The position numbers and the translations under genes were made by a program. A model generated the notes under the pieces. It did not search any database. It was not told the origin of the DNA and saw only the letters and a list, made by a program, of their open reading frames with translations. This document shows, one piece after another, positions 17,676 to 27,810 of a DNA stretch of 64,000 nt. Source of the stretch: Verrucomicrobiales bacterium (GTDB lineage: Bacteria > Verrucomicrobiota > Verrucomicrobiia > Limisphaerales > CAIMTB01); contig JAEUHG010000131.1 of NCBI GenBank assembly GCA_016795425.1, positions 62,001-126,000 on the forward strand, read 5' to 3'. The first letter of the stretch is position 1; every line of letters begins with the position of its first letter.

Positions 17676-17783
17676 ATGTTCCTGCGTCGCAACCGTCGCG
17701 TCGTCGATGGTGAGAGCTATTAGTACTGGAGTCTGGTCGAGACGTACCGGACGGCAAAGGGGCCACGACAACGCTTGAGTCGA
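17676..17783 (+). pseudogene. N-terminal remnant of an IS transposase
   Basis: Translation from ATG 17676 gives MFLRRNRRVVDGESY, a TAG stop at 17721, then YWSLVETYRTAKGPRQRL. This is the usual N-terminus of a large DDE transposase group related to IS1634/IS4 (pattern SYxYWxLVExxRTxxGPRQR). The stop replaces the residue between Tyr and Tyr (usually Glu), and homology ends after about 35 residues. It is therefore a dead fragment of a second element, different from the IS1634 copy at 19.7-21.4 kb. Confidence 0.6.
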
Positions 17784-17803
17784 CTCTGGCGGCCGAAGAA
17801 GAC

Positions 17804-17831
17804 GCCCCCGCCGAAGGCTTTCGACGGGGGC
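17804..17831 (-). terminator. Strong hairpin terminator of the small minus-strand gene
   Basis: A 7-bp GC stem (17804-17810 with 17825-17831), one mismatch and a further 4-bp stem (17812-17815 with 17820-17823) close on a GGCT loop. On the minus strand it is followed by a pyrimidine-rich GTCTTCTTC. It lies 28 bases after the stop of the small gene at 17859. Confidence 0.55.
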
Positions 17832-17858
17832 TTGGTTCCACGGCCGAGCCGAATCACT

Positions 17859-18035
17859 TCACTCGGACTCGCTTTCACGCCCGGACTCGCCCCGGCCTGC
17901 GAGGGTATCCATGATCCAATCGCCGATGCCCACGGATTTCTCGATCACGTAGTCGATGCTCGGGACAAACCCGGTGGACGTCTCAGGATCCTCATCGCGG
18001 TTGCTGTTGCGATCATCACGACTGCTGGCGTTCAT
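17859..18035 (-). CDS. Small unrecognised protein, 58 residues
   Basis: I do not recognise this product. It starts MNASSRDDRN and is highly polar at both ends. It has one amphipathic stretch in the middle (DYVIEKSVGIGDWIMD) and an acidic Glu/Ser-rich tail. Two features support a real gene: a good ribosome-binding site (AAGGGAAAGGA) directly before ATG 18035 and a strong hairpin just after the stop. A longer frame back to 18206 exists but lacks a ribosome-binding site. It is divergent from the Nudix-like gene at 18228, from which it may share a control region. Confidence 0.45.
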   Translation of the reverse strand: MNASSRDDRNSNRDEDPETSTGFVPSIDYVIEKSVGIGDWIMDTLAGRGESGRESESE

Positions 18036-18227
18036 TCCTTTCCCTTCGGTTTCTTGCGGTGCTGAATTGCTCCGCAAGACTGCAATCGCATCGAACCTCA
18101 ATTTGGCGAGTCTTGTAAGGGATGAAAGATGCCCACGAATTCGCCCCAGACGGGAATACCGAGGGCACCCTTCATCCCCCTGCACGTCTTGCACTACCGG
18201 CTCCAAGCGGTTCTCCTTTGAAATCCA

Positions 18228-19523
18228 ATGAAAACCATCGAAGAAGCCAACGAAGATCCTGCATTGCGCGAAAACCTAACGGAATTATGTGCAGGACTTT
18301 CCCCCCGGCTAGGAACCCTCCTGAATTGGTTGTACAAGCGCCCACAGCATTCAGCATCGACCCGAGATATCGTCGATGAGTTTGGTGTTGGAGGCAATGC
18401 AAGTGATCCCAAGGATCGTGAGCGCGCCGCGCGCGACCTGGCTGACCGTCTCGAAGAAGCTCTGATGGAAGAGGCTCAGAACGCTCAGCAGCGCCACCGA
18501 CCGTATATCCTAATGTTGGAAACGCAAAGAAAGGGAGCTGTTCCAATGAATGCCTACCGGCTGGTAATCAGAGCAAACACAAGTTTTTTGGAGAAACCTG
18601 AATCCGAGGCACGTGCCAAGTGGCTGATTACAGACGGGCATGTGGTACGGTATCGATTTCCCGGGATGTCTTGGGCAGAGATTCCGCTTTGGGTAATCTC
18701 ATCATCGAAAAGTTCCTTAGATGCGAAGGTCATTGAAGTGGATCAGTGGACTCCGCCCAACAACATTCAAGACTACCCAAAATTTCGGGAGAATCGTTGG
18801 CAAGAACTCCTTACGAAGCGTCCGCACCTGTTCAACAATCCCGTTTGGATGGTATGTAAGCATTCAATCACAGGCGATGGCCGGCTAGCCGTATATGCCG
18901 CCAAGGCTCAATACAAGGACTACATCGCTACTACTCGAAGCCTGGCGGAGGTTGTAGGTGCCCACGGCGAGACCATGTTCGATATTCTGCGAAATCAGTA
19001 CCACAATGAGGGAAGGCTTCCCTCAGCTCCTCTCGCAGTCAACGTAGGCATCATCACGAAGGACGGTGAGATGATTATTGCCAAACAATCGAAAGACTCT
19101 CATGTGGATCCCGAGGGATGGGTAGCTACTGTCTCGGGGACAATGGATCCAATCACAGAGATTGTCGGCATCGACGATCAGCTACCTTCCCCAAAGCTTA
19201 CAGCACGCAATGAAACAGTGGAGGAGATTGGCGTGCAACTTCGGATCAATGAACTTTCCTGGGTTGCGTACGCGCTCGGACTGAAGTTCGGCCATCCAGC
19301 CCTGATTGCGGAGGCCGTAACGCCGTTCAGCTATGACGAGATCAAGGAAGCATTCAACGATCGTACCGATCGTCGGGAGGTCGAGGCTATCGATCGCGTA
19401 AAGCTAACGCCGGAAAACGTTGCGAAAGTCCTTCGGAGAGCTGACCGACCTCATCGGACCTACTTCGAGATGGCACTAGTGCTCGCACTCTGGAGGCGAG
19501 GGCATGCCGAGGTTCTGTTCTAG
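18228..19523 (+). CDS. Nudix-like domain protein with N-terminal winged-helix-like region
   Basis: The 431-residue protein has three visible parts. Residues 10-110 are helical with a DNA-binding winged-helix look (TRDIVDEFGVGG, RAARDLADRLEEAL). The middle is unrecognised. The C-terminal third (about 270-400) has a degenerate Nudix box, where NETVEEIGV replaces REUxEEUGU and a GTMDP segment stands in the preceding loop. It might bind rather than cleave a nucleoside diphosphate derivative. Its base composition is clearly lower in GC than its neighbours (some 60-base lines are near 43 percent), and mobile-element fragments flank it on both sides. I infer recent transfer. A phage-defence or regulatory role is possible but unproved. 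Confidence 0.7.
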   Translation: MKTIEEANEDPALRENLTELCAGLSPRLGTLLNWLYKRPQHSASTRDIVDEFGVGGNASDPKDRERAARDLADRLEEALMEEAQNAQQRHRPYILMLETQRKGAVPMNAYRLVIRANTSFLEKPESEARAKWLITDGHVVRYRFPGMSWAEIPLWVISSSKSSLDAKVIEVDQWTPPNNIQDYPKFRENRWQELLTKRPHLFNNPVWMVCKHSITGDGRLAVYAAKAQYKDYIATTRSLAEVVGAHGETMFDILRNQYHNEGRLPSAPLAVNVGIITKDGEMIIAKQSKDSHVDPEGWVATVSGTMDPITEIVGIDDQLPSPKLTARNETVEEIGVQLRINELSWVAYALGLKFGHPALIAEAVTPFSYDEIKEAFNDRTDRREVEAIDRVKLTPENVAKVLRRADRPHRTYFEMALVLALWRRGHAEVLF

Positions 19524-19721
19524 CCGGGTGGTGGCTTCGGATTCCGTTGCATACCGTGATCGGGCATCGTCTTCCAAAGCACCTTCGACTCAATTCGGTG
19601 TGTCGTTGGTCATTACTCAGACCCATCTTCTACAGTTCGAGATTGAGCACCGTTGATGATCAACGGGTTGTGGGGACACTTCAGGTTCTTGGCACTACAT
19701 TTTCTTCCGGACGCGGCACCT

Positions 19722-21376
19722 TCATTCGACCTTCCGCAGCGTCGGCGGCACGGCGACCCCAGCCGCGGCGAAGGCCTTGTGCGCCTGGCCGACCAGCTGG
19801 CTACGCATGTGGAAGCGGTGTCCTTGGAATACCGCCTCGACTTCGTGTAATTCATCCAGACCGCGAGTGACTTCTTGCCACTCCCAACTCTCACTCTTCT
19901 CCTCCAATCGCAGTTCCAAGGCACGTCTCAGCATCACCGCCAAGAAGCTACAGAACACGTGGCCCCGGATCGTCTCGTCTCGTTTGTGGTAGATCGGACG
20001 CGTTTCGAGCGTCGACTTCATCGTCCGGAACACGTCCTCGACCATCCACAGTTGCTTGTACGCCATCGCGATCATCTCGGGTTCGTCGGCGAGGTTGGTC
20101 CGCAACACCCAGTGGCCATCATAGGCCGCCTCTTCCTTGATTTTGTCTTCGTCGAGGATGAACGCCGTGCCCGACCCAGCCCGCAGGTATTTCCGGTAGC
20201 CCTTGTTGCCGACGAACTCCTTGCCCCCGGCGGGCGGCTTCTCCCTCAGCTGCGCCACGATGGCCTCCCGGTCGGTCGCGTCCTTGCGCCGCTGCTCCTC
20301 GTTCAGGCAAAGAACGTAGCGTCGGTCGCCAACCGATACCTCATTCACCTTCATTGGCGAAGGATCCTTGGCCCGCTGGCGCTCGGGTTGGATCAACCGG
20401 AACCGACCACGGTCCTTCAGCACGATGTCGCGACCTTCGTTCGAAGAACGCATCCGCGCACCGAGGATGTAGTCGCAATCCAGTTCCCGTGATTAGAAGG
20501 CGGCGATGGTCTCGGCACTGATCATCCCGCGGTCAGCGACGATCGTCACCTTGCGGACACCGAAGCGGCGTTGCATCCGGCGCACGATCGGCACCAACGA
20601 TGTCACGTCGGCGGTATTGCCCGGCCAAAGTTCGCAGCAAATCGGTCGGCCTCGCAGATCCAGAACCATGCCGACAACCATCTGCTTAAGATCAGGCCGA
20701 TGGTCCTTGCTCTTGCCGCGCTGCCCGAGTTCCTGACCACCCTCGCCTTCGAAGTAGATCGAGGTGGTATCGAAGAAAACAAGGTCCAGTTCCGTGAAGA
20801 GACTGCGTCGGGGTTCGAAGAGGGCCTCCTCCACTCGATCCTTGATGCAGCGGGGTGCGCCAGGAACGGTTCCATCTCCCGGATCGTCGACCGGTTCGCC
20901 CAAGAAAGCCATGGCCCGGTAGAGATGGTGTAACTCCAACGATTCAGCGCCGGGAACGCGGTAACATTCCCGCCATCGCTCCGCCGCGCGGTCACTTCCG
21001 GAGGCGAAGAGCCGGTGCAGGACGGTGAGATAGACGGCCCGTTCAACGCGAACTCGAAGCGACGGGCTCCCAACTGCTGTCGGAGGGCATCGCCGATGCC
21101 GAGTTCCTGCCACAGTCGTCCAAAGATCAGATCCGGTCCGATCCGGCGCGCAGCCACCGGTTCGGTCTGCCCGGCGGCGTGGGCGTCCAGAATCGCCAGG
21201 CGTTGGCTGAAACGGGCGCCTGAACGCAAAAGGGCGTCGAGTTGGCCCGTGGACTGAAGGAGATCCAGTCGGCCAAGGGTCGGGAGGACCCGCTGTCGCA
21301 CGAACCCGCCCTCGCGAAAACTCTCCGCGATCTGGAGGTAGGCGTAGCTGCCGGTGCGTTTGACGCGGAAAAACAT
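19722..21376 (-). pseudogene. IS1634-family transposase, inactivated
   Basis: The reading frame starts MFFRVKRTGSYAYLQIAES, the typical IS1634-family opening. It shows the DDE residues in FFDTTS, VADRGM and YKQLWMVEDVFRTMKS. Two lesions break it. One is a one-base deletion near 21046, where FEFA(V)ERAVYLTVLHRL must change frame. The other is a TAA at 20493-20495 (AAF-stop-SRELDCDY, apparently an original GAA). Otherwise all parts are present, so the inactivation looks recent. I could not identify terminal inverted repeats or a target duplication by eye in 19524-19721 or 21377-21549, which hold nothing else I can recognise. Confidence 0.85.
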
Positions 21377-21549
21377 ACGGGCTGCTCTTTGCCTCCACGC
21401 ATGTCAGGTAGTCCGCTTGGCCGATCAACACAGATCGCTCCGGCACCCGTAGAATTTGGCATTACAAATCGATTTCGATTTTTGCCGTCACCCGGAAACC
21501 CCAACAAAAATGAGTCATTCAGCCGCGGAAATCGGAAATGCTGTAGAAG

Positions 21550-23277
21550 ATGAGTCTGGAGTTCAGTCCGGATGGGCAAAGGGTGGCGTCCGCCTCGGGG
21601 GACGGAACCGCCTGGATCCTGGACGCGCGCACTGGCGCGCCACTCGTCGGGCCCCTCCTGCACAAGGCGGCCGCGTAGGCGGCAACGTACAGTCCGGATG
21701 GCCGATGGCTCGCGGGGAGCATTTATGGGTCCCACGAGAGCGGTGTCTGGCGGGTGCAGGTGTGGAGCGTCGACTCCGGAGACCGCGCCGACGGCCCGCT
21801 CCTGCATCAGAATCGAATCTACGGGTTGTCATTCAGTCCCGACGGCGAGCGCCTCGTGACCGCCACGGCCGACAATGCCGCCGTGATGTGGGCCGTCGCC
21901 ACCGGCAAGGAGCTCTTTCGGTTGCCCCACGCAAAGGGCGTCTATTCGGCCGTCTTCAGTCCGGATGGAAGCCGGATCCTGACGGCGTCCATGGATGGCA
22001 CGGCCCGACTTTGGGACGCCGCGACCGGCAGGGCGGATTCGGAACCGATGCATCACGCGGCCCGGGTGCTCCGCGCCCAGTTCAGTCGCGACGGTCAACG
22101 CGTCCTGACGGCGGGTTGGCAGGACCGGACCATCAAGCTCTGGAACGTGCCTTCCACACGACCGGGATTCAGGACGCTTCCGCACCGCAGGTGGGTGCTC
22201 GCTGCCGAATTCGATTTCGCCGGTCGCCAGGCGATCACGGCCACGGGCGCGAGGGTGGACACCGCCAACCACGAGAATACCTGAACCACCAATAGCGAAC
22301 ATTCGGTCGTCGTTTGGGATCTCACGACCTACAAGCCGAGACTCAGGCTGGCACTCCCCGACAAAGCCCAGGCCTTGGCTGCGGCATTCACACCCTTGGG
22401 ACCGAAAGCGCTCGTGATTGAGCGCGATGGGGCGGGTCCTGCCCGTCTATGGGACCTGGAGACACGCTCGCCGATGGGCGAAAGCATGGCGCATGACACT
22501 CCGCTGGTCGCCGCCGCATTCAGCCCGGACGGAAGGAAACTCGCGACCGCCTCGCGCGACGGAGTGACGTACGTGCGGGACGCAATGCAGGGACGGACGC
22601 TGACGATTCCGATGCTGCACCGCGGCAAGGCCAATGCCGTACGGTTCAGTCCCGAGGGCACCCGGGTGGTCACGGCGAGCGACGATCGGACGGCCGTGAT
22701 CTGGGACGCCGTTTCGGGTGCTCCGTCCGCACCGCCGCTGGAGCACCAGGCCGAGGTGTGGTACGCCCGGTTCAGTCCGCTTGGGGACCGCGTCGCGACG
22801 GCGTCGCTCGATTACACCGCGAAAATCCGGTCAACCAACGGTGCGCGGATTTCCGAAGTGCGGCTTGGAGCGCCGATCGAATTCCTGGAGTTTAGCGCGG
22901 ACGGAACGAAGGTGGCGACGGCTTCCGGCGACCGGACCGTACGCCTGTGGAACGCGGCGACTGGGCAGCCACTGACCGAACCGCTGCGACACGCGGAACT
23001 GGTGACCTGCGTGCGACTCAGTCCCGACGGCCTTCGTGTCATCACCGCCTCGAAGGATGGCACGGCACAAGTCTGGGACGCCGCGACTGGCCTCAAGCTT
23101 GGCGATCCCCTCCGCCACGACGATTGGGTCATTTCCGCGGGATTCGGACCCGACGGCCGTCAAGCAATCACCGCCACCCTGGATGGAACCGCCCGAATCT
23201 GGCCCGTGCCAATAGCCGACTCGCCGATTCGGCCCGGACTGTGCGAAGAGGCCGAATCGGCAGCCCGCGGATGGTGA
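21550..23277 (+). pseudogene. WD40 beta-propeller protein with two in-frame stops
   Basis: One reading frame from ATG 21550 to 23277 encodes 13 WD40-type blades (repeated SPDGxxVxTAxxDxTAxxWD). It is interrupted by TAG at 21676 and TGA at 22282, both inside blades that continue in the same frame. Thirteen blades plus a lost one would make two seven-bladed propellers. A TAG lies directly upstream of the ATG, so the 5' part (often a Ser/Thr kinase or caspase-like domain in such proteins) is missing or never existed. The frame begins 173 bases beyond the IS1634 transposase, suggesting that insertion or deletion truncated it. Confidence 0.8.
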
Positions 23278-23778
23278 CTCCGAGGAAGCAGGCGCGTGAG
23301 ATGGCACTACCGTCCAGACAACAGTTTTCAAACACTGACATTCGCAAAACTTCGCGGATGAGGTACGTGCGCCGCTACGCAGGTGAGTATAGATTCTGTG
23401 ATTACACCTTCCGATGAGTCCTCGGTCAGTTGATTGCTCGCGAGAACGGGTTCCTCGACGACACCCACGCCGCGCAGTTGCACACCGCGCTGAATCTGCC
23501 GCCTCCGATCCCTCGCAGCACCAATTCCCCGCCGCCCTCGGTCGGTCGCACGACCAGCGCTACCCCGACGAATCCCTCCGGACGGTGAAGGCGATCACGG
23601 CGGCCCCGATGCCGGTACCTCGAAATGGGCGGCAAAGATTCGAATGCGGACGACGACAACCCATCGACAATGGAGAACCGGGCTGGGGAATAGTAATTGT
23701 CGTCCTACGCGATTGACATCGTTCTGAGCGCCGTGGGTAGCCTAAGGTATGATCCTGTCATGGCCCGACGACCAAGGT
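23278..23778. other. Intergenic stretch, possible coding debris
   Basis: No intact gene is recognised. From about 23418 to 23590 the plus strand has a short frame reading VLGQLIARENGFLDD followed by a Pro/Ser/Thr-rich tail and a stop. It resembles the end of a protein domain but has no start codon context. It may be debris of the degraded WD40 locus. Confidence 0.35.
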
Positions 23779-26700
23779 ATGCGGATGAGGATGAGGATGA
23801 GGCCAGGCGCTGGGCTGCGCTTTGCCTGGTGGCTTTCTTGCATGGCCGCCCTGATGGGCATTCACCTGGGTGTCCGAGCGGTTGGCCCCCCGTTGGATCT
23901 CTCGGGCGAGTGGGAGGCCATTCCCAGTTTGTTTGTGCCCCATGGCGGGCCCTACCATCGACTTTCTTTTCGATTGCTGTCGGTTGAGTTGCTTCCCGAA
24001 ACCATTCCGGGACTTCGCTCGTACGAGGTGCGGCATTCAGGTCAACTGACCTTTTACGAGACGAGGCGCTTTTGGCGGTCGCCTGCGGGTTGCGATTTGG
24101 CTGCGGAGGTCGGTCCCGGCGCCTACGAACCGTATTCCCGAACCTATTCCCTGGGCTACGGACTGAATGTGACCTCCTACTGGACCATTCAGACATCGGC
24201 GGGAACGGACTCGGGTTCGATTCGGGTAGGATCCATCGAGGGCGTCGGGACCTTTAATCTGCCGAAGGTGCCGAGTCCGCACGCGCAATTCTTCACCCGT
24301 ATGTTCTACGGGTTTAGTCCGGGCGCGGGGCTGTCGCCGGTGGGTGACGCTCATGCGAGACTCAAACTCTTTGGAACGTCGGCGGGGGGCGGTGAGGTCG
24401 TGGAATCGGATCGGTGCTCCAATACCCCATTCGGAACGGGAGCCGATCACGGTCAACTGACTTTCTGGCGTGTGTCTTCGGCGCCATCGGAACTGGCGCC
24501 GACGGGAAAGATCCGTGGCCGTTTGAAATCTGCCGAGACGGTGTTGACCGACGGCAGTGGAGACGAAATCAATCGCGCGAGCGTTCACTTGTTTCGGCAA
24601 AGTCGATGGTTGCGGGGCAAGGATCCCGAGGAATCAGATGCGCAGTATCGGGCGTATCTGGAAGGCGAGCGAACTTTGGCAGCACCGGCGGCGGTGCTCA
24701 CGCCGGATAGCCAGGGGCACTTCGCGTTTGAGGGCCTACCCCTTTTCGCCCGGTCGGGAGGATCCGTTCAGGGCTGGGTTCCGCAAGGCTACCTCGTGGT
24801 CGTGGCATCGGCGGAGACGGATGAAATGGCGATGGATTCCGAATCCAACCTGATACCGGGTCGAACCAACACGGTGACCTTTCAAGGCGCCCAGCGCATC
24901 AACGTGCTCGCCGATACAGAACTGGAGATCGAACTGCGGCCGATCGCTTCGCTCCATGCGAAGAGGGAATTGGTGGCCCAAATCAGTCGCCTCGGGCCAA
25001 CGCAGTATGCGCCGATCGAGGCGCGGGCGGACGCGCACCTGGATCGGTTGGCCACTCGGGGAACACTGACCGAAGCCGAGGACGAAGGTGTTCGCCGGGC
25101 TTTGTGGGCCGAGCGCGTGATCCGTGATGGAGCGCGGTATGCGGACACGGTCCTGGATCTGGGTCTCACTGGTCTGGGCACCTTGCTCGCCGACGCCATC
25201 GGCGACCTGAAGCGCTGGGAGGGTGCCGGAGTGGCGGATGCCCGCGCGAAATTTCAGAAGGCCCGGGACTCGGATGGACCGGGCCGGACCGCGGGCTTCA
25301 ACCTGGATTCCGTCGGCGACTTCACTCCGGCCATGCGCACCTTGCTCGAGCGAGGCCGATCGATCGAACTAGCCGACGAACTCATCAAGTTGGTCAAGGC
25401 CCTGCGGCCGGCGCTCCAGGAAGCGTTGGTGAGTGGCGGCGTCGCGGCCGACGAAGCCAAACGCATCGCGGTGGCCTTCGAACAGGCGATGCTTGCAATC
25501 ATGAACCTGGCGCGGAATGAGACGTTGCGCGGTGAGTCGAAGGACTACATCAAGCTCCAGATCAAAGAACATATCCTTAAGGATCTGAAACCTGTGCTCT
25601 ACGACAGTCCGGTATCCTACTCGTTCACGGCATTAACCGCGCCGTCGCTTCAGGTTTCGGTCGATCGCATGATCCAATGGGATCGATCGGACCCGGTCAG
25701 CTACGTGCGGGATCGAGACCGGACCGTGGAAGTTCTCACCCAACTCGGAAACGCCGCCAGCGGCGTCATCGCCGGCGCGATTCTGTTCCAGGGGGGTGCG
25801 GAGGCTGCGGACCTGACCCAGAAGTACGCGGGTCTGGCGGGAGTCGTGCCGCCGGCCCGCGCCTATGCGGCCGCGGTGGAGCAATTCGCCAAGTTGGCCA
25901 AGTACGTCGCCAATGGGGCAGGCATCGTCGGGCCCGCCATCTATGCCTTCGCGGGTGGACCCAAACTGATCCGTGAGGGGGTCTACGCCGCCTATGGGGC
26001 AACTCCGCCGACGGGAGGAACGCTCGGCCAGAGCCGGTTTGAGAGCCGTTCGCGCTTCTCCTCGCTCGCCGGTTCATCGCCGACCCGCCTAGTCGTTCCC
26101 CCAATCCAGGACATCCTCACCGCGCAGGGAAGTCTGGACGGGTGGGTGCGGTCCAACCACGTCGGCTCCGCCATTCAGGCTGCCGCAGGCCTCTCGGGAA
26201 CTGGCTATGGTGCGGTCTGGGAAACCTGGCAGGAGAGCTGCGATCGAGTGGAATTGGAACTGCGCGCCTACGAAGTGCCCGCGACTCCGGGCGACTACTC
26301 CATCCTTGTTCCGCACGCGGCCTATTTTAGGACTAAGAGTGAGATTCTGGTGGCGAAGTCCGCCTATGACGATGCTCTCCTGGAGTGGTTTTTGAGCGTT
26401 CTTTCAGGTGCGTACACGAATGCCGCGGATCCACGCTCGCAGGCGGCGGTTTTCCAGATTCTGGAGCTGGGACGTGTTCTGCGCGCTGTTCTCACGGACT
26501 CTCAGGAATCGCTGCGGCTCATGTTCAACACGGTGAAGTCGTCCCGCACACCCCGGCCAGCCATCCGGATTGGGCGTCCCAAGTCGGGCGGGTTGGGGCC
26601 GGACGTCACCGAGATTCAGAACTCTCCCCAACGGATCACCATCGAGACGTTCGTTGAGAACCTGGGAGGAACTCAACTCGATGGCGTGGCCGTCGCTCTA

Positions 26701-27810
26701 CGGCTTCCGCCGGAACAAACCACCCTCCGCGTCGCGGGTGAGTCGATTCGGACGGTGGCTTTCCCCAGCGCCACGGCATCGGGGATGTCGCCTGGAGTGA
26801 CTGTTTCCTGGGATGTCGAGTATGTGGGACAATTTCAGGAAGCCTCTGTGGAGTTCGATCTGGAGCTTCTCGAGCGTGGCGAGCCGCCGGAATCCTTCGA
26901 ATCCAATGTCGTCCACGGCAAACTGCGAATCGCACCGGAGCGCCGCGATGTGGACCTGGATGGTTTGCCGGACGCGTTCGAGAATTCTCTTGGGCTGGCG
27001 GCGAGCCGACCGGACGCGGACGAGGATTCGGATTCGGATGGTGTCTCGAATCGGGACGAATTCCATCTGGGAACCCGTCCTGACCGCGCGGACACGGACG
27101 GCGACGGGCTGGGAGATGGCGAGGAAACGAGGCCCGGAGCGGACGGTGTGCTTTCGTCGCCGCTGGTCGTGGATTCCGACGGAGATGGAGTGGGTGATCT
27201 GAGGGACGGGGCTCCGCTCGATCCGTCCACCGCGGCGTGGGGCGGCGGTTTGGGTTTGGTGGCGTGGTCGCTCGATACGCAACGTGTCACAGTGACACGA
27301 GAAACGCCGACGGCGCTCGTTCAGGTGGAGAATCCGGGTCCCGGAGTGTTTCGGTGGTTGGCGGAAGCCGACGATCCCTCCCTTGCGTGGGTGAGTCCCG
27401 GGTTTGGGAGTGGAGGTACCAAGGCACCCTTGATTTTCAGCTTGCCGCCGGGATTCCGGTGGCCTCGAACTGGCTCCTATTCAACCCGAGTACGGGTGCG
27501 CAACGTCGCCGATCCTCACGCTGATTATCGTGAGATCCAAGTGGTAGTGATGTCGGATTTTGGTTCGCCGGTACGTGCGGTGCTGAGTGCCGATCGGGGC
27601 GTGGTGCAACTCGAATGGCGTGGGGTTGTGGGCAAGCAATACACTGTGGAGTCCTCGGAGGATCTCCGGGCGTGGAACCGTTCAGAAGTGGTTCCCATCT
27701 CCCTGGGCTCGGGTTGGGTGCGCTGGTCCGAGGTTCGCGGCGAGGCATCCCTGGGCGGGGCGGGATTCGCGCGCTTCTATCGCGTTCAGGCCCGAGATCC
27801 TGGACCCTGA
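23779..27810 (+). CDS. Giant secreted protein with thrombospondin type 3 repeats
   Basis: The 1343-residue product has a signal peptide (AWWLSCMAALMGIHLGVRA, cleavage about residue 38). A long unrecognised region follows, with a large helical segment around residues 420-760. Next come a DUF11-like beta domain (FVENLGGTQLDGVAVALRLP), three calcium-binding DxDxDGxxD repeats of thrombospondin type 3 character (DVDLDGLPD, DSDSDGVSN, DTDGDGLGD), and a C-terminal module YTVESSEDL to FYRVQ. This C-terminal module is common in secreted verrucomicrobial proteins. It is probably exported or surface-bound; the function is unknown. The start region has four successive in-frame ATGs (23779, 23785, 23791, 23797). 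AAGG at 23774-23777 best serves 23785. The ATG at 23749 is less likely. Confidence 0.78.
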   Translation: MRMRMRMRPGAGLRFAWWLSCMAALMGIHLGVRAVGPPLDLSGEWEAIPSLFVPHGGPYHRLSFRLLSVELLPETIPGLRSYEVRHSGQLTFYETRRFWRSPAGCDLAAEVGPGAYEPYSRTYSLGYGLNVTSYWTIQTSAGTDSGSIRVGSIEGVGTFNLPKVPSPHAQFFTRMFYGFSPGAGLSPVGDAHARLKLFGTSAGGGEVVESDRCSNTPFGTGADHGQLTFWRVSSAPSELAPTGKIRGRLKSAETVLTDGSGDEINRASVHLFRQSRWLRGKDPEESDAQYRAYLEGERTLAAPAAVLTPDSQGHFAFEGLPLFARSGGSVQGWVPQGYLVVVASAETDEMAMDSESNLIPGRTNTVTFQGAQRINVLADTELEIELRPIASLHAKRELVAQISRLGPTQYAPIEARADAHLDRLATRGTLTEAEDEGVRRALWAERVIRDGARYADTVLDLGLTGLGTLLADAIGDLKRWEGAGVADARAKFQKARDSDGPGRTAGFNLDSVGDFTPAMRTLLERGRSIELADELIKLVKALRPALQEALVSGGVAADEAKRIAVAFEQAMLAIMNLARNETLRGESKDYIKLQIKEHILKDLKPVLYDSPVSYSFTALTAPSLQVSVDRMIQWDRSDPVSYVRDRDRTVEVLTQLGNAASGVIAGAILFQGGAEAADLTQKYAGLAGVVPPARAYAAAVEQFAKLAKYVANGAGIVGPAIYAFAGGPKLIREGVYAAYGATPPTGGTLGQSRFESRSRFSSLAGSSPTRLVVPPIQDILTAQGSLDGWVRSNHVGSAIQAAAGLSGTGYGAVWETWQESCDRVELELRAYEVPATPGDYSILVPHAAYFRTKSEILVAKSAYDDALLEWFLSVLSGAYTNAADPRSQAAVFQILELGRVLRAVLTDSQESLRLMFNTVKSSRTPRPAIRIGRPKSGGLGPDVTEIQNSPQRITIETFVENLGGTQLDGVAVALRLPPEQTTLRVAGESIRTVAFPSATASGMSPGVTVSWDVEYVGQFQEASVEFDLELLERGEPPESFESNVVHGKLRIAPERRDVDLDGLPDAFENSLGLAASRPDADEDSDSDGVSNRDEFHLGTRPDRADTDGDGLGDGEETRPGADGVLSSPLVVDSDGDGVGDLRDGAPLDPSTAAWGGGLGLVAWSLDTQRVTVTRETPTALVQVENPGPGVFRWLAEADDPSLAWVSPGFGSGGTKAPLIFSLPPGFRWPRTGSYSTRVRVRNVADPHADYREIQVVVMSDFGSPVRAVLSADRGVVQLEWRGVVGKQYTVESSEDLRAWNRSEVVPISLGSGWVRWSEVRGEASLGGAGFARFYRVQARDPGP

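Noticed and set aside
17775..18065. Plus-strand frame with a hydrophobic segment, opposite the small minus-strand gene
   Set aside because: No ribosome-binding site; it starts within the transposase remnant and runs through the hairpin terminator of the other strand.
19524..21549. Terminal inverted repeats of the IS1634 element
   Set aside because: I compared the flanks by eye and found no convincing matched ends, so I do not give element boundaries.
23779..23802. Hexamer repeat as a phase-variation switch
   Set aside because: The unit is six bases, so changes cannot shift the reading frame; only start spacing could change. On/off switching is not supported.
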